Translations under genes and position numbers: made by a program
Shown here: positions 34,837 to 47,065 of the stretch, in pieces
How positions within the stretch are numbered: the stretch's first letter is position 1
Layout of the letters: each line of letters begins with the position of its first letter
Source: Helicostylum pulchrum
Taxonomy: Eukaryota; Mucoromycota; Mucoromycetes; Mucorales; Mucoraceae
NCBI GenBank assembly: GCA_025677825.1
Contig: JAIXMO010000039.1
Location: forward strand, 124,001 to 188,000
DNA: 64,000 bases
Reading direction: 5' to 3'
Notes under the pieces: model-generated
Databases searched by the model: none
Seen by the model: the letters and a program-made list of their open reading frames with translations, nothing else
What the model was told of the DNA's origin: nothing

Positions 34837-36243
34837 ATGATTTACTTGAAGAAATATATACCTTACTTGTTCTTGACTTTAGTATCATTATACGTTTTAC
34901 TGTACATTACATGGCACACAGCACCCACCGATACCATCGACCAGTCTTCTTGGTCTTGCCAAGGAGAAGGCCGAAACACAATTTGCGAATTCACAAACTT
35001 CTGTATCGACAGTAAAACCGGACCGTTTATCATCCACCGGGACAGCCAGCCACCCAAGATCAACCTGATCAACGCCGACCCCGACGGAGATATGTGGTTT
35101 GAGCCTACCCGTGTCAACGGTCCTGTAAAAGCGATCCGTATGCACCAAACACTATTTGTGTACGGTCTCTACTCTCCTTTTCACTTTTCTCATTTCTTAT
35201 ACAACGGACTGATACCGCTGTACAGCACCATGATAGAGTACGGTATGCCCACCGACGCTTGGACCATGCGATCACTTACCCACTGGACCAAAAACACACC
35301 TGTTGATTTACTCGTGCCTTCAGAAAAAGACATTGTTTTTGACGATAAAGATCTACATACAGACAAACAAATACAGCCTGGACACCAAACCCTGTGTTTT
35401 TCCAAAGCAGTAGTTGGTACAGGTAACAGATGCTCGCTTTGGCACTGCGATCGACATATTCCCGCTACACACTATGCGTCATTTAAAAACTACGTCTTTA
35501 CCAAACCACACCAGCCCAATAACACCTGCTTGACCTCCATCGTACACCATAAACGTACAGGTAAATATCGTGTGGGTCTATTGAACCGTAAAAGCACGCG
35601 ACACATCACCAACTTGCCAGAGCTGATTGATAGATTGGAAAAGGAAGGCGATTTTGATATTCGTAGCATTGATTTTGACCAGAGTGCCTGTGATATAGTG
35701 CATACGGCACAAGCTGTCAAGGATTTGGATATCTTGATCGCTCCGTTTGGCAACGGGCTCGGTGCAGGTTTGTTTATGAAGGACGACGCTGTGGTCATTT
35801 CCATCTCTGCGAGATGGTACAGTGAAGAATGGTTCAAGTTTTCCATGACAGCTATCGGTCGTCGTATCTTTAATTTCGAATGTGATCGCGCAGAGTGTCA
35901 AGAATACGAGCCCGAGTTAGCTGCTTCTATCTTGAAAAATTATAACGTCACCTTGAACGCTACAGAAATGCAAGCATTTATGACAGAGAAGTACCCGGGA
36001 AAAACCATGCGCACGTATTTACCGGGAAAGGAATGGAACCCAATACTGCAGTATCAGAAGGACGTGGCTAGACGTGTTGATGTAGACAAGTTCATCCCGT
36101 ACCTTCGTATGATCATTGAAAATAAACCGCCAAAGGGCGTGTCCTATCCGGATTCTTGTAAGACGGAAAATGTGTGCTGTGATAAGAATTGTAAAGGTCC
36201 CTTAGATAGAAACGTTCGAAATGAGCATGGGCCTTGGCAGTAA
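34837..36243 (+). CDS. GT61-type (DUF563) Golgi/ER glycosyltransferase
   Basis: Intronless, 468 residues. An N-terminal membrane anchor (residues about 8-26) makes it a type II protein with a lumenal catalytic domain. The DUF563/GT61 pattern is visible: CEFTNFCID, HFSHFLYNGLIPLY in the first half, GNRCSLWHCDR in the middle, YRVGLLNRKSTRHI, and the GAPFGNGLGAG-like segment IAPFGNGLGAGLFM with a following SARWYSEEW. Known relatives include EOGT (O-GlcNAc) and plant/fungal xylosyltransferases; the donor sugar here is unknown. The C-terminus is Cys-rich (NVCCDKNCKG). Codon use is more GC-rich than the neighbours, suggesting higher expression. A 15-nt A run ends one base before the start. Confidence 0.82.
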   Translation: MIYLKKYIPYLFLTLVSLYVLLYITWHTAPTDTIDQSSWSCQGEGRNTICEFTNFCIDSKTGPFIIHRDSQPPKINLINADPDGDMWFEPTRVNGPVKAIRMHQTLFVYGLYSPFHFSHFLYNGLIPLYSTMIEYGMPTDAWTMRSLTHWTKNTPVDLLVPSEKDIVFDDKDLHTDKQIQPGHQTLCFSKAVVGTGNRCSLWHCDRHIPATHYASFKNYVFTKPHQPNNTCLTSIVHHKRTGKYRVGLLNRKSTRHITNLPELIDRLEKEGDFDIRSIDFDQSACDIVHTAQAVKDLDILIAPFGNGLGAGLFMKDDAVVISISARWYSEEWFKFSMTAIGRRIFNFECDRAECQEYEPELAASILKNYNVTLNATEMQAFMTEKYPGKTMRTYLPGKEWNPILQYQKDVARRVDVDKFIPYLRMIIENKPPKGVSYPDSCKTENVCCDKNCKGPLDRNVRNEHGPWQ

Positions 36244-37486
36244 TATGTAATAAATAAACCCGTTTTAATTGCAGTGAATTAAGTTCTGCATGATACATGT
36301 ATTACTTAACCTTTTAACATTAAAAACCCCCTTTTTTTCATTTAGGGACCAACCTCCTCCTCCTTTTTGTTTTTAGCTTTCTTCAAACATTAACATTAGC
36401 TTAGTATTTTTTTTTTTTTAGTATAAATATTATTTTAGAAGTGTCTAAAACAGTGCTCTTTACTACCTGCAAGAATAAGGCAATTATGAACCGAGAGTAA
36501 TCTGACCCGACCCCAACCCCAAAACCACCCTACTGCTCTTTTTAGCGTTATTTCTCATTTGAGCGATTTTGAAGAAATCACTGTTAATTTAAGCAGTTAT
36601 AATAAATAATGGGTTTTTATATTTTAAAGAAACAGGAGACGCTTTTTGGACCCAAGTTTTATAATATCTTTGATAAAAAAAAATTAAATACTAACTTTTA
36701 TGTTTTTTTTCGACTTTCATTTTTGGGGGTCAACCCTTTTATGTTTTTGTAGTTATTTTACTATTACTCCTGATCCAATTTTCTTATCTTTGTGGAAAAA
36801 TCACGGATGGTATAGAACTCATTTAGACGCTTCTAATCCATTTTAAATCATGCTTTTAATGCGAAAATTTGGGCAAAAAAAATTTTTCCGGACGTTTAAT
36901 AATACAAAGAAAACGCCTTATTTCGATGATTTTGAAAGTCACATTTTTAGAAGTTACTTCTAAATCTTCACTTAAAACACGCGTTTTAAAGAGAATAATT
37001 GACAGGCAATAATGGGTTATAACACTTCAACTAGTTCTTAAACTCCTCCAAGCTATTGTGCAAAAAAAAAAAAAAAATGCACAGCAAATTTTTTGACTAG
37101 AGCTCAAACATGAGACTCGTTTTAAATTTTATTAAAAAATGTATTGTTGTCAACTGAAATAGTACAGAGCCATGTATTAAAATAACACATAATTAATTAA
37201 TAAGATTTATCCCATTATCCTCTCGATTATTATCCCTATGTTTATTAATAGCACTTGTAAATAGATCATGCACTTTTGAAGACTATACGCTTTCCAAAAA
37301 AAAGTTCTCGTTTTTAATAACGGATATACTAAAGTATCCAACACCTACTACACGCATCCATAAAAAATAGGTTATAGTACAATTTATTTAGCTAGTATTT
37401 TTATTGCAGAAATTTTATATACATATTGGCAATTATTTGTGCCCTTATCATTCTGCATATATGAATATATATGTATATTTAGTATT
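36244..37486. other. 1.2 kb intergenic between convergent genes
   Basis: AT-rich with no open frame of note, RNA gene motif or repeat that I can support. Unusually long for a convergent pair in this window. Confidence 0.5.
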
Positions 37487-38910
37487 TTAAAAGGACGTAT
37501 CTACAATGCCTCCACTCATAATTGAAAACGAAGCTTCACTTTCAGGCATATCGGGCGAATCGAATAACTTTGCTACACGTTCATCGCCTCTCCCCTTTCT
37601 CAAATAAATACGTGTAGAAGATCTAAATACGAATAATAATTAGACTCACAAAACACTCCGTAGTTAGTAAAAAAAAGAAAAAAAAAGTTTACGCGTGCGC
37701 CAAGATATGGCCTCCTACAGGTTTCTTGGGATCAGCAACAAATGTCATTCCACCTCCTGGGTCAGAAGATACTTGATTGGTCAAGAAGATGGCCACATTG
37801 TACTCTTCCGAGATCTTGGTTAATCTGGACAACATTTGATTTAATTTTTGTTGTCTATCAGCCAATTCTCCACGACCTGAATAATCACATCGAAATAACG
37901 AAATGATGGAATCAATTACTAATAAACGGTAGGCGCCCTTTTGATCGGCAAAGTGGCCTGCAAGTTCGGCTATAAGATCCATTTGTTGGTCGCTGTTCCA
38001 GGCGCGCGCTACAACAATGTTATCCAGTACTACGTCTGGGTCAACACCGAACCTATCGGCAATACAAGCGATACGATCAGGCCGAAATGTACCTTCTGTA
38101 TCAATATAAGCTACAGTTTTTTTTTTAGTAAGTGGTTTCTTTTTTTTTTCTTTTTTTCTTCTTCTTTTCTTTACCTGCTTTACTATTGGCTCCACCTTCT
38201 TCTGCTGGTAACTGAACTTGAACACATAACGTGTGGGCTAATTGAGTTTTACCGGTTCTGTACTCCCCGAATGCTTCAGTCAATGACATAGTTTGAATTC
38301 CTCCTTAAAAAAAAAATTTAGTGTGGGGAAAAAAAGAAAAAGATAAGAATGTGATACCAAACCTCCTAAAAGTGCATCCAATTGCTTACTTCCAGTTGAT
38401 ATTTTGACAACTTTCTCTCTTTGTACCGCTATTTGTTTTGCTGTAACGAAACCAGGACCCTGTATTGATGTTTAGTATTTTATCACTATTTTCGAATTGG
38501 TATGATATTTACTTGACTCTTGAGTGCAGCTTCTTTGATTTTATCTACTTTTGTTTCAGATAACCCTTTGATTTTTAAAAGGGATTTCTTTGTCATCATT
38601 TGTACGCCCTGATTTAACAAAGTATAAGTTGGGATGAATAAAAAAAAGGTGCATGTAAATACTTTACTCTAACTGTGCAAACACCTGCAGATTTTAGCTT
38701 TGTGATATCAGCTACACCAATACCATGCATTTGAAGTTCATCTACTTCTGTGTAGAATAACTAGAATGTATGTAGAAAAATATATGAGTGTTTTTATTAA
38801 ATAAATATAAAAGAGTATAGAGAATATACTCATACTTGTTCCTCTTCTACTTCTTGATCCACTCGACCTAAAGTGGATTGATTATCATCAGTTAAAATAG
38901 ATGAAGGCAT
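37487..38910 (-). CDS. DMC1: Meiotic recombinase DMC1
   Basis: Seven exons (38836-38910, 38668-38760, 38513-38608, 38363-38459, 38175-38303, 37693-38110, 37487-37622) give 347 residues. The N-terminal helix-hairpin-helix region ([34 protein letters not shown]) precedes the RecA core with Walker A GEYRTGKT near 133-140, [12 protein letters not shown], and a Walker B LLVIDSI. DMC1 rather than RAD51 is indicated by [25 protein letters not shown] near the L2 loop and by the ending [14 protein letters not shown]. It catalyses strand exchange between homologues in meiosis, so the organism probably retains a sexual cycle. Divergent from a possible small gene. Confidence 0.93.
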
Positions 38911-39150
38911 ATGAGTGTGTGGGATTGGAAAAAGAAACTGACAAATATTCAATACCAGAAAATTCCCTTTTACTGGTATTGTTTGAATTTAACCAATCAA
39001 ACTATACGTAATGAGGTGATTTTCCGAACGGCAAAAAGATAATTGTGGTGTGACTTTTTAAGAGTGCTAAAAGAAAAAGTATAAAAAAAAAATGACACCT
39101 CTTCCATTCTCTTTTTCTCTCCACTTTTTAATTTCAAACAACAACATAAA

Positions 39151-39369
39151 ATGTTTCACCGTATCCTTTCTGGTATTCGTAACTCTATCAATACCACAAC
39201 TAGTATTCCACGTCCAAGAATGATTGAAGATTCTTCAGAGGAATTAGTTCGAGTGACAAAGTCTTCACCTATTCCTATTGCCTGTTCTGTTACTGCAGTC
39301 TTTGGTTTATCAAACAACAAAGCAGACGATTTTATTCAAAAAGATCTTATCTCTAGTTCTTGGAGCTAA
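39151..39369 (+). CDS. Possible small protein of 72 residues
   Basis: Open frame starting in a good context (AACAACATAAAATG after a CT-rich leader), with its own 250-bp spacer to the septin gene. Sequence is Ser/Thr/Ile-rich with a basic N-terminus (MFHRILSGIRNSI), no recognised domain and no signal peptide or membrane segment. Codon use looks like neighbouring genes. Could instead be an upstream ORF or first exon of the septin transcript, although I see no splice path that keeps frame. Confidence 0.4.
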   Translation: MFHRILSGIRNSINTTTSIPRPRMIEDSSEELVRVTKSSPIPIACSVTAVFGLSNNKADDFIQKDLISSSWS

Positions 39370-39621
39370 AAAATGGTGGTTGCACCAACCAACGTCTCTC
39401 TCTTCTTCTCTCGCTTTATACCCTTTTGCTTATCCTGTTACTGTATCTCTTTTTTGTCCTACCAAAGATATTATTTTCTACCCAATGACAATGACAAATT
39501 TAAATATCCAACTTTTTTTGTGTATTATAACTCCATTTCTCTCTTTCTTCCTCTTTTTGCAAAAAACTTTTATTTTCTTCCCCCTTTTTATTAAATAAAA
39601 TAAAATTAAATAAAAAAAAGA

Positions 39622-40909
39622 ATGTCTCCTGTCACTGTTTCTTCTTCGGGTATAGGTGTTGCTCATTTACCTAACCAAAGACACAAGATTGTTACGAATA
39701 AAGGATGTAACTTTACCATCATGGTTTGTGGAGAATCAGGTGTCGGTAAGACAACCTATGTCAATACTTTATTCACAACTACGCTTAAAGACCACAAGAA
39801 TCAAAATTCTAGACATAGTAAGCAAATGGATAGAACTGTCGAAATCGAAATTACCAAAACAGGTAAAGTCTCTTTTATTATATTCATGTTAAAAAACAAA
39901 AATTAAGCTTTCTATTATTTAGAAATTGAGGAAAAGATGTTTAAAGTAAAATTATCTATTGTTGATACACCTGGTTTTGGTGATTATGTGAATAGTCATA
40001 ATAGTTGGGTACCTATTTCTGAATTTATTGATGACCAACATGAAAGTTTTATGCGTCAAGAACAACAACCTGATAGACAGACCAAGATCGATATGCGAGT
40101 TCATGTCTGTTTATACTTTATTCGACCTACCGGCCACAGGTAAAAAAACTAAAGAAAAATTTTTCACATTTTATAAAAAGATGACCTAATGAAGCTTTTA
40201 AAAACATGTGTCTAGCTTAAAACCATTGGATATTGAAATGATGAAACGCTTAGGTTCCCGAGTCAATTTAATTCCTGTTGTTGCCAAAGCAGATACTTTA
40301 ACTCCTAAAGACTTGGCTTTATTCAAACAACGTATTCTTCAATCAATTGAAGACAATCATATTCGAGTATACCAGTGCCCTATTGAAAGTGAAGATGAGG
40401 ATGTGACTAGTGTCAATCGAGACATTACAGCCGCTATGCCCTTCTCTATCATTGGTTCTACACAAGACGTTCAAACTGCCGATGGTCGTACAGTCAAAGG
40501 CCGTGCTTACTCCTGGGGTGTAGCTGAAGTCGAGAATGAATCTCACTGCGATTTCAAAAAGTTGCGTCACTTGTTGATCCGCTCTCATATGCATGATTTG
40601 ATCTACACCACTGAATCTGTTCACTATGAAAACTATCGTTTGAACGAAATGGCTACCCGTAAATTCGGTGAAAGTAAAGTCGTCAAGGCTGAAAACCCCA
40701 AACACAGAGAAAAGGAAGAGTCTCTTCGTAAGGAATTCACTGAACAGGTGAAAAAGGAAGAAAATCGTTTCAGACAGTGGGAAACTCAATTGGTCTCGGA
40801 ACGTGATCGTTTAAATAAAGATTTGGAAGCTAGACATGCTCAAATCAAGGCACTCGAAACTGAGCTGGAAGCCTTGTATCATAGAAATGGTGGTACCATT
40901 AGAAGATAA
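39622..40909 (+). CDS. CDC12: Septin, Cdc12 type
   Basis: Three exons (39622-39862, 39923-40139, 40216-40909) give 383 residues. GTPase motifs: P-loop GESGVGKT (37-44), DTPGFGD and AKAD; the N-terminal GIGVAHLPNQRHKIV segment matches the Cdc12 group. Septin-unique region and a C-terminal coiled coil (EEENRFRQWETQL...LETELEAL) are present. Septins assemble into hetero-oligomeric filaments at septa and hyphal bases. Final exon codons are biased to C-ending forms, suggesting strong expression. Convergent with the PQ-loop gene. Confidence 0.92.
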
Positions 40910-41254
40910 AATACATTTTTTACCCCCCCTTATATATTTAATAATAATAAATAATTGTTACACTTGATTTATTTGTTTATTTATACACTGTGTCGTCAGA
41001 TTACAATGAATGATCCCAACACGATAAATATCCTTAAATAGGGCAGTCTTAAATAGAGCTATTATTGTAATAATAAAAAAGTATTATTGATCTTATTTTA
41101 AAAAAAAAGGGGGGGTAAACAATATATTAATCTCTTGCTAAAATAAAGGTATATTTTTAAAAAGCACAGTAAATGGGGGGTATCAAAAGGAGAATAACAT
41201 AAAGTTGGGGGATATACATGTACTATTTACAAAAAAGGGGGTAGAATGTTCTTT
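40910..41254. other. 3' intergenic, septin / PQ-loop
   Basis: AT-rich with ATT repeats and short poly-G runs. No gene. Confidence 0.5.
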
Positions 41255-42394
41255 CTATACGAGAACAACTTCTTGCTTATTATCCTTGGAGAATAATGCG
41301 TACTGACCAAAGATAGTAAAGTCGAAAATAAGTGTACCTGCACTACCAATGATATAAGGAACCGCTTCCAACATGGTGACACGTGTTGCATGAGGGTTTG
41401 AAAAAATAGAAAGTACGTAGGTCAAATTACCCATAGCAGCAAAGAAAAACAAGGCCATTGATAAACCTTCGACCGATCGACGATGAAAGTTTTGATAGAT
41501 TTGAGGTAAACGAGAAGACAAGTAAAGAAAGGTACATACCCAAGCAAAGAATCTGCCTACCCAAATAGTATTACCTTCTGCAGAACTACTACCAGTGACC
41601 ATCATCACTGTATCATTGGCAGTAAACAAATCAGAAGGAGAAGAAACACCAAATGTAACAAGGCCAAAGAATAAAAGCATCGTAGTGTACTTCTTGTTGG
41701 ATGTTTGAGAACTTAATAAGGTGGTTTGTTCGTTGATTTCTTTGCCTCCGCCGGTACTGTAAGTTGTATAGATACGTTCCCCGTTATCGATTAAGTTGGG
41801 TTGTTGAACAACTGGCTTCATTTCATCGTCTCCATCGAACCAGCGACGAATGCGGTTATCAGAATATTTGACGTAATAGAGCCATTGCATACATAAGATG
41901 GTATCAATAATCGAGAAATAAACAGACAAGATAATCTGGAACGGAAGTTGACCGGTAATAACGCATCCAATAAAGTTGGCAATATCACCTATAATTAACT
42001 ACTAGTTAATAACCAGCTTACAATTTTATTATTATCATTTTTACCTGTTAACCAAACAGTCAAGAAACTGAAGCTAAGTCCGTCTGCGTCACGTAGTCTA
42101 TAATTCTTAATCACTTGACTAAGTACCAATTATATGAATTAGTATACTGCATGCTTGTTATTACTAAATTTTACTTACGGTAATTGAGCGTTTAACCAAC
42201 AAAAGATGGAAAGATAACCAAATAGTAAACTTGTGCTTTCTTGCCAAGTATATACACAATCACCAAATATCGACTAATAAAAAGAAAAAAAAAGAGATTA
42301 GATACAATGTAAATGTATTTATTTTTATACTTCTTACGTAAATCCAAGATATAGCGTGTGTTCCGTTTTCTAAAATAGGGCAAGTGGTATCCAT
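41255..42394 (-). CDS. PQ-loop vacuolar amino-acid transporter (Ypq family)
   Basis: Four exons (42338-42394, 42179-42273, 42045-42118, 41255-41988) give 319 residues. Two PQ-loop repeats are clear: LNAQLPQVIKNYRLRDADGLSFSFL in the N-terminal half and SSRLPQIYQNFHRRSVEGLSMALFFF in the C-terminal half, with seven membrane helices. A Lys/Asp-rich cytosolic loop separates the halves. Ypq1-3 and PQLC2 export cationic amino acids across the vacuole/lysosome membrane; substrate here inferred from family. Confidence 0.9.
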
Positions 42395-43501
42395 AGTAAG
42401 CAGGTATAAGGAAGAATGAAAAGAGAGAAGAGTTTTTGTAGTAAAATATGCAGAAAATAAATATTTTTTTCTCCTCGCTTTTTATACAAGAAATGTCGGT
42501 TGTTTAACCACTTAATATAACCCACATCTGATCTTTTTTTCCCTAAAGAGGAAACAAAATATTGATGAACGAGAAATCAAGATTTTAGGCTCAACCCATC
42601 GTGATGTATCATTTATTGCTATCTTATCAGAAAAAAAGGTTGTTTAAAATATAGCCTAATAAAAATAAAAATATTTCAGTTTATTACACAACATTACTTT
42701 CTGTTTTTTTTTTCAGTTTCTGTCAAAATATAATACCGTCTTTTTTTTTCTTCAAAAAAAACGAGTAACATATATAAGCTCTCCCTCTTTTTCTGCTGCA
42801 TTCGTAGAGTAAACTTTCTTGTGATGAACTCACATGATTTTGCAAACCAAGGATAAAGGGGATCATCCTTCATAACAAACAGGCGCCATGATATGTGTTC
42901 ATGATATCAACTGTTTAATACCGATATTTACCGCTAAATTAAAAATAATAGTAATATCTAACATGCAACTCGTTTAAAAAACTATGCGCGGAATGTGTCT
43001 TATTATCATTAAGCTGACTAAAATGATAAGAGCTTTTTTTCGGCTTTAGAAAACGTTAATTGTAAATGTTTATTATCGTTAATTATATGGCGTATTTTTT
43101 CGTAAATTGATATATATATATAAACAAATCGCCCATATCCTTTTTGGTCATTGCTTGTCAACTACGTTATGTGTGTGTACAACAACGCAGCAAACAGAAA
43201 AAAAAAGGTTCTGAATTATGACCTGGATTTATAATCTGATGTCCTTGAATTATATTCATGTTATTCAAATGTACTATCTACATGCTATGCTGTAGATCAG
43301 AAATATCACCTCCTAATAAGCCCTTACCAAACCGTTTTGCATAACAATTGATGGCTTTTTTTTTTGTGTGGTGTGCACCACCCCCCCCCCTTCCTTTAAC
43401 TCTCCGCCCCAGTCGCTCTTTTTTTTTGCAGTGGGCCTTGACAGTTTTTTTTATACCCCCTTGTTCAACCTCTTTTTTTTTTTAAATTTCATATAAAAAA
43501 A
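42395..43501. other. 1.1 kb intergenic between divergent genes
   Basis: A/T-rich with a (TA)n run near 43110-43121 and short C runs near 43380. No gene or RNA motif recognised. Confidence 0.5.
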
Positions 43502-44318
43502 ATGCTTGCTCAGGTTCGCGCCTTCTCTTCCATCTCTAGAGTGCTTAGAGCTCCTCAATTGACTACACCTGTTTTATCTTCTCAACCAATTAACTCTACA
43601 ACTTCTGAATCAACAGGCAACCAAAAGAGTAAAATAGTCATGATCTAAAAAGTTTTTTTTTTTTGCCATTATATTAATCGATTTTTTTTCTTGTAGCTAT
43701 TGAAGAAGCTACTTTACATTTACTTGAAGGAACTCTTCAAAGTAAGTCAATGATTTAAATACGAGGTGTGTATGTGTGTTTAAATAACTAATTTTTTTGT
43801 GTGCTGTGTGTAGAGGATAGAGTTAGACCTATTAGTGAAGCAGTTCAACGTTATCAAAAGATTCACCGTGAAGGAGATGTTTACCACCCTGAAGATTTAA
43901 ACGATACACGCTACAGAGAATCTTTACGTCAACGTCGTGGTAAAACAGCCACTCCCACTGAAGATCCCTTTGAGGTTCTTGGCCTTGATCCTCTTATTGA
44001 ATACAAGAACTTTAGACTTTTGACACATTTCGTTTCAGACATGGGAAAGATCTTACCTCGTCAACAAACAGGTACCAAAAAGAGAAAGAGAATGAAAAGA
44101 ACTTTTTTTTTAAAAAAACTTTATTTTATTTCATTTGTAGGTGTTAGTGCAAAGAATCAACGTAAATTGGCCAAGGCTATTAAGCGTGCAAGAGCAATGG
44201 GTAAGTTTATAGGGTTTAATTGAATATCTAAAGTGGGGGGAATTTAACGTCTTTTTTTGTGTGTGTGTATTTAGGTTTGATGTCTAGTACCAGTAACCAA
44301 TACGACTTTAGAGTTTAG
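43502..44318 (+). CDS. RSM18: Mitochondrial small-subunit ribosomal protein bS18m
   Basis: Five exons (43502-43628, 43697-43741, 43814-44071, 44141-44200, 44275-44318) give 177 residues. The N-terminus ([19 protein letters not shown]) is a mitochondrial targeting sequence. The S18 domain is C-terminal: [51 protein letters not shown], matching the bacterial S18 helix-turn-basic region. Stop-to-stop distance to NSE2 is only 57 bp. Confidence 0.9.
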
Positions 44319-44375
44319 AAAAAAATATGTAATATATATATAAAAAAATAAAAAAGAGCACACTACACATATAAT

Positions 44376-45375
44376 TTATTCGACATCAAAGTATTGAGTA
44401 GTGCTAGCATTTAGTTCATCTCTTTCTTTTGCTCTTCTTACTCTTTCAGCCATGGTATCATCTGCAATTAAGCAAAGACTGACAATGCGTTTGTTACAAC
44501 CAGGGATAGGGCATGGAACAGATCCACCTGACTGTCTTAACAAATCTGTAATAGCCGCTTTTGAAAATGTATGTTTACACATATTACTGTTTCAACGTTT
44601 TTTTTTTTTTTTAGTTGTGTGTGTATCCTCATATAATGTTTATATATTTACCTTGTCACAGGGTCCTCTAACCAAGCTGTTGTAAGTGGGCATCGTAATG
44701 AGATCTTGGTGGAACCCATCACAATGTCATCGTCTTCGTTTTCATCTAGACTAGGCATAATCTCATCGGGATGATGGATATTCTATTACCGCATCAGTAT
44801 ATACGCACGCACACACATAAAATCTATAGCAATATTTACCCAAATGTTTTGACGAAATGTACTGTATTTATCACTGGCATTATATCGTTTTTCATTATTG
44901 TTCCACTTGTCTTCAAATAACTTTTGCACTTGTTTATAAGGAACTATAATATCTTTCTAAAATAAACACTTAGTACGCAAGAAATATTACTCTAATAGTA
45001 TTTAGCTTACGATTTTTTCTCCTGCCATAATACGATCGGATAGGGCATTCATGGTTAAAGTTTGATTGCGTACTCGATTCTCAAAATCCAATAATTCTTT
45101 AAAATTAGCGTCCATGGTTGCAACCTACATAAATTCAAAGCAGGGTTTTAGATTTGCAGTCTTTCTTTGGGGGGGGGGGGTTTGTTTAGGGTAATGACCT
45201 TTCCTTTATTGTTTAACTCTTCTTGATCCATAGCAGATATTGCAACAAACTGTTGACCCTTTTCAATCGCCTCAAATATATTGCTGGAATCATTGGTAAT
45301 GATTCGAAGTGAATCTGCTTGATTGGGTTTCAAGCAAAATTCGTGTTGAAGTTTTGATAAACTAGTATCTGTCAT
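44376..45375 (-). pseudogene. MMS21: NSE2/MMS21 SUMO ligase, with apparent 1-nt frameshift
   Basis: Five exons (45199-45375, 45011-45124, 44840-44956, 44652-44783, 44376-44586) sum to 751 nt, one more than a multiple of three. Exon 4 starts in the expected phase with NIHHPDEI, which fits the conserved W-x-V/I-HH motif of NSE2, but then meets TAG at 44753-44751. Reading one base over gives acidic sequence, DDDIVM and the SP-RING: CPLT, DPVTSNMCKH and CPIPGCNK, the zinc ligands of the Siz/PIAS-type ring, to a normal C-terminus. With the frame restored the protein would be about 249 residues, the size of human NSE2. It is the SUMO ligase of the Smc5/6 complex. Flagged pseudogene only because of the break near 44754-44763; sequencing or assembly error is at least as likely. 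Confidence 0.75.
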
Positions 45376-45586
45376 TTTTTTTTTAAGTGGTGGTTTGAAA
45401 AAAAAAGGGTGTTTCTTTCGTGTAATATCAAAAAGTGCCAGGTTTTCTTTTTTCTGCGGTGTTAAAACAGGTTACTAAAAAAAGTTTTTTTTTTGTATAT
45501 AAATAGTTAACATTTGCCTTGATCCCTTTTTTTTACTTTTTCCTTTTTCTGTATATCTCACCCTCCGCCTTTTACGTAAAAAAAAA

Positions 45587-47065
45587 ATGTCGGACCACCA
45601 GTCAAGCTCGGGCGTAGAAGAAAGACAACCTTTATTACAAGGCAAACAAGAAGAGAGCTTTAAAGACTTGCGCCCTCACATCAAGCCACTCCTCTCTGCG
45701 TTCTTTATTAGCATTGTAGCTGGTTTAAATGATGGTAGTCTGGGCACAATTATTCCTCGTATGAAACTCTACTATGATATATCCAATGAGACCATATCTA
45801 CCTTGTTCTTGTGCTCTGCCTTTGGTTTCTTTATCAGTGCTGGATTAAATGGTTATATTGTCCACCGCATAGGCCAATTAAAGACTCTTTATCTGGGTTC
45901 TGCATTGATGCTCGCTGCATTTGTATTGATTGCCATTGGCGTGCCATTCACCGTTGTTGCTTGTACATTCCCTTTTGTTGGCGCCGGTATGGCGTTATTA
46001 GATGCAGCTATGAACGTATACGTTGCTAATTTACCCCTTGCTACGCTCATGTTGAATATCCTGCATGGTATATAATATTATAAATTCTGTGTATGTGTGT
46101 ATAAAAAGTTGAATTTAATTATATATATTTTTTAATCTAGCCTTGTATGGTATTGGTGCCTTTATTAGTCCCAAGGTATCTGGTTTCTTATTAGAACATA
46201 ATTACTCTTGGATGGGCATGTATGTGTTTTTAGCCGGTGTATCGATTATCAATATCATTAGCATTACTATTGGATTCTATCCTGTGGATTTCGAAGAGAT
46301 TAGACACGATGATGATGACACAAGTAAACCAAACCACGGAGAATTGACCAAATTAGCCATCTTCAACAAAGTCACCTTAATTGGTGCAACCTACATCTTA
46401 ATCTATGTAGGTGTCGAAGTTACATTGGGTGGTTGGGGATTCACTTGGTTGACAGAAGGCAGACATGGTGAAGCCGGTTCCATGTTGCAAGTCTTGTCGG
46501 GTTATTGGGGTGGTTTGGCTATGGGCCGTATCTTATTAGGTTATTTAAGTGGAAGATTTGGTGAAAAGTTAATGATTACCTTGTTCACTATGATGATTAT
46601 TGGTGGTTTGGTGATTATGATGTTATCAACTGACATTGTAATTGATTCTGCAGGTAAAATTTTTATTTCTCCGGTGTAACAAATGGGTATCACTAACACT
46701 AACACACGCATATATAGTTTTCATTACTATTGGGTTATTATTAGGTCCCATGTTTCCTACTACTATTTCATTAGCTTCAAAGGCTTTACCAAGAAGTTAT
46801 CATGCTACTTCAATTGGATTTATGGCTGCGTATGTCATTTTTATTTTTTTTACTTAATTATTTAATTAAATCTAACCCTCTTTTTTTATATATATTTAGG
46901 TTAGGCGCAGGTGGAGCAGCATTGTTCCCTTTTATCACTGGTCAAGTTGCTGGTAAATTCGGTATTATTATTATGCCTGCGGCTTGTATTGCCATGTCTG
47001 CTGCCATGATGGTGTTGTGGGTCTTTATTCCCTCTGATAAACCATTGTTTGGTGCTTGCCAATAA
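45587..47065 (+). CDS. MFS transporter, fucose-permease-like
   Basis: Four exons (45587-46067, 46141-46653, 46718-46829, 46900-47065) give 423 residues with about 12 hydrophobic segments. The N-terminal half shows GLNDGSLGTIIPRM and the MFS loop FISAGLNGYIVHRIGQL; the second half has a GPMFPTTISLASKALP segment as in the FucP-like branch. Resembles fungal 'bypass of stop codon 6' type MFS proteins. Substrate unknown. A 9-nt A tract abuts the ATG. Divergent from NSE2 by 211 bp. Confidence 0.8.

Noticed and set aside
37487..38910. RAD51 instead of DMC1
   Set aside because: The HILAHAS segment, DPGGGMTF in the L2 region and the C-terminal sequence fit DMC1; RAD51 has GGNIIAHAS and a different ending.
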